This document shows, piece by piece, positions 62,449 through 64,000 of a DNA stretch of 64,000 nt. Position 1 is the stretch's first letter, and each line of letters opens with the position of its first letter. The notes beneath the pieces were generated by a model. It worked only from the letters and a program-made list of their open reading frames with translations. It ran no database searches and had not been told where the DNA came from. The DNA is from Sphingobium psychrophilum (GTDB taxonomy: Bacteria > Pseudomonadota > Alphaproteobacteria > Sphingomonadales > Sphingomonadaceae), in contig NZ_JABBFV010000006.1 in NCBI RefSeq assembly GCF_012927105.1, forward strand, positions 186,001-250,000, read 5' to 3'. The translations under genes were made by a program, and so were the position numbers.

Positions 62449-64000
62449 CGAACCCGAGGCCGCCTTTGTCGTAACAGCGGCTACAGGTCGAGGGTTGTCT
62501 TGCACAAATTCGAGAATGCCCATGAGCGCGCCTTGGAGCGTGGCGTGGATTTCGCCGCGCTTCTCGCCGGGATGCAGGACAATCCGGTCGATCAACGAAC
62601 GGATGGCCTCCGAGGCATCGAGCCGGGTTTCCGGGTCTTCGAGCGCTTGGGTGAACCGATCCATCTGCCGCTTATAGATTTCAGCAATGCCGGGATGCAC
62701 GTCGGGGATCGCTTGCGGTGCCTGTGCCATGCGGGCAGCAATATCGGCCTTCTGCCGTTCGAGCTCGTCCATGCGGGCTTTCATGGCAGGTTGATACAGC
62801 CCGTCCTCGATCGCGGCCATGATCCCGCCAATGGCGCGCTCGACCTTCTCCAGCGCGCGGGCATCCACTTCCATCTGCGCGCGCTGTTCGCGGTTCTCGC
62901 GGTTGATATATTCGGCATAGGCAGCGACGGCGGCCTGCACCTTGTCCGGTGAGACAAGTCGTTCGGCAAGGCCCGACAGCGCGCGCTGTTCCAGCTTTTC
63001 GCGAAGGATGGTCCGGTTGTTGGCGCAGATATGGCGGCGATGATGGTTGAGGCAGCCATAGCGACCATTAACGGCCACCCCGATCTTACCGCCGCACAGA
63101 CCACATTCGATAAGACCGGACAACAGATGGACAGGGCGGCGGGCCAGATGCATGCGGCTGGCCTGTGTGGCATGGACGCCGTCGATCGTCGATTTATACC
63201 GGACAGCCAAGGCATCCTGCCTGTCCTTGACCGCCTGCCACAGATCGTCACTGACGATGCGCAGTTGCGGCATTTCAACCCGGATCCATTCGGACTCGGG
63301 ATTGGTCCGGCTGATCCTGCCGCCGGTGCGCGGATCCTTGAGGTAATGTTTGTGGTTCCAAACCCGCAAGCCAGCGTAGAGTTCGTTGTTGAGGATACCC
63401 ACGCCCTGGCACCGCTTGCCGATCATCGTCGTGTCGCTCCACGCACGTCCGGCGGGGCCGGCGACACCTTCTGCGTTGAGATCACGGGCGATAGCGCGGG
63501 GACTCTTGCCAGCAGCGAACTCGCGAAAGATGCGGTTCACCACCGACCCTTCGAGCGGCTCGATTTTGCATTCGCCGCGCACCAGTTCTCCTTCGCTCGA
63601 TAGCCGCCGAACATTGCGGTAGCCATAACCCACCGGCCCCGCCGAAAATCCCTTCTCGACGCGCCCGCGCTGCCCGCGATGGGTCTTCTTCGCCAGGTCC
63701 TTGAGGAACAGCGCGTTCATCGTGCCCTTGAGGCCGACGTGGAGTTCGCTGATCTCGCCTTCTGCCAGCGTCACCAGCGGCACGCGCGCAAACTGAAGAT
63801 GCTTGTAGAGCGTCGCCACGTCTGCCTGGTCGCGCGACACACGGTCGAGCGCTTCGGCAATAACGATGTCGAACTTACCCGCCTGCGCGTCCTGGAGTAG
63901 CGATTGAATGCCCGGACGCAGGATCATGCTCGCACCCGAGATCGCGGCATCCTGATAGCTGTGGACGACATGCCAGCCCTCACGCTCGGCGCGCTCGCGG
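62431..64000 (-). CDS. Large serine recombinase, N-terminus beyond window edge
   Basis: About 522 residues are visible and the frame continues past 64000, so the catalytic serine is off the window. The visible resolvase part includes FDIVIAEALDRVSRDQADVA and LKGTMNALFLKDLAKKTHRG; then comes the recombinase domain (YGYRNVRRL to PRAIARDLNAEGV), a zinc beta-ribbon (IECGLCGGKIGVAVNGRYGC, HICANN) and a coiled-coil segment (about MEVDARALEKVERAIGGI). Such enzymes integrate and excise mobile elements. The C-terminus RERVG is repeat-encoded and may be truncated. Confidence 0.92.
   Translation of the reverse strand, partial: RERAEREGWHVVHSYQDAAISGASMILRPGIQSLLQDAQAGKFDIVIAEALDRVSRDQADVATLYKHLQFARVPLVTLAEGEISELHVGLKGTMNALFLKDLAKKTHRGQRGRVEKGFSAGPVGYGYRNVRRLSSEGELVRGECKIEPLEGSVVNRIFREFAAGKSPRAIARDLNAEGVAGPAGRAWSDTTMIGKRCQGVGILNNELYAGLRVWNHKHYLKDPRTGGRISRTNPESEWIRVEMPQLRIVSDDLWQAVKDRQDALAVRYKSTIDGVHATQASRMHLARRPVHLLSGLIECGLCGGKIGVAVNGRYGCLNHHRRHICANNRTILREKLEQRALSGLAERLVSPDKVQAAVAAYAEYINRENREQRAQMEVDARALEKVERAIGGIMAAIEDGLYQPAMKARMDELERQKADIAARMAQAPQAIPDVHPGIAEIYKRQMDRFTQALEDPETRLDASEAIRSLIDRIVLHPGEKRGEIHATLQGALMGILEFVQDNPRPVAAVTTKAASGSRERVG

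Noticed and set aside
1..64000. CRISPR array or cas genes
   Set aside because: No series of regularly spaced direct repeats and no Cas-like protein was seen.

Overview
The window reads as a chromosomal stretch of a GC-rich alphaproteobacterium, most probably a sphingomonad (Sphingobium/Sphingomonas-like). The supporting signs are the gene families and their order: MoxR-DUF58-SpoIIM-RDD operon, DUF3572 next to divK, cobS/cobT beside Hsp70, DnaJ and BolA, FtsEX-PlsC-TyrA-HisC-MetXW, and infA-maf-RNase-yacG-tRNA-Phe. Small sphingomonad-type helix-turn-helix proteins and short palindromic extragenic repeats also fit. No 16S rRNA is present, so the assignment is an inference. Genes are densely packed, many with 4-base ATGA overlaps, and many gene pairs converge with little or no gap.

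Layout. 1-5.2 kb: DUF4350/MoxR/DUF58/SpoIIM/RDD membrane operon, cut at the left edge. 5.2-9.6 kb: PgeF, an amino-acid permease, a Bcr/CflA-type exporter and a Sel1 protein. 9.5-13.2 kb: a coupled minus-strand chain (DUF3572, HAD, RidA, GDPD, FemAB-like GNAT) divergent from divK. 13.2-17.9 kb: a Tat-exported PhoX-family protein behind a clear Pho box, rpmG, a GDT1 transporter, Dps and a GreB-like factor. 18-24.6 kb: cobS-osmC-PTP-cobT with Hsp70, DnaJ and BolA. 24.6-30.2 kb: GST, pirin, a zinc-ribbon membrane protein, FtsE, FtsX, YdcF and PlsC. 30.1-35.4 kb: TyrA and HisC, then an AT-richer insertion with one lipoprotein gene, then MetX and MetW. 35.4-41.5 kb: a phospholipase D-like protein, UbiA, RsmE, GshA and an ICMT-like membrane protein. 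41.6-43.7 kb: tRNA-Phe, YacG, an RNase E/G-like protein, Maf and IF-1. 43.8-52.2 kb: BioA, an OmpA-like lipoprotein, a cation/proton antiporter, a DUF4168 protein, an M13 peptidase, BioD and BioF. 52.2-61.4 kb: a DNA methyltransferase fused to a nuclease-like domain, DUF2490, GAF-GGDEF, HppA, LacI, LMW-PTP and a HerA-like ATPase. 61.4-64 kb: an accessory edge with a small HTH gene, a DUF559 nuclease-like gene inside perfect inverted repeats, and a large serine recombinase running off the right end.

Most of the window is housekeeping: amino-acid, biotin, glutathione and ubiquinone synthesis, translation, division and stress protection. The accessory signals are the hisC-metX insertion, the methyltransferase-nuclease fusion and the right-hand edge. 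The most unusual observations are the DUF559 gene bracketed by 23-bp perfect inverted repeats that also encode the ends of its own product and of the neighbouring recombinase, and a repeated module found both at the HTH gene and, shortened, upstream of hisC. I found no CRISPR array, no rRNA operon and no prophage structural genes.
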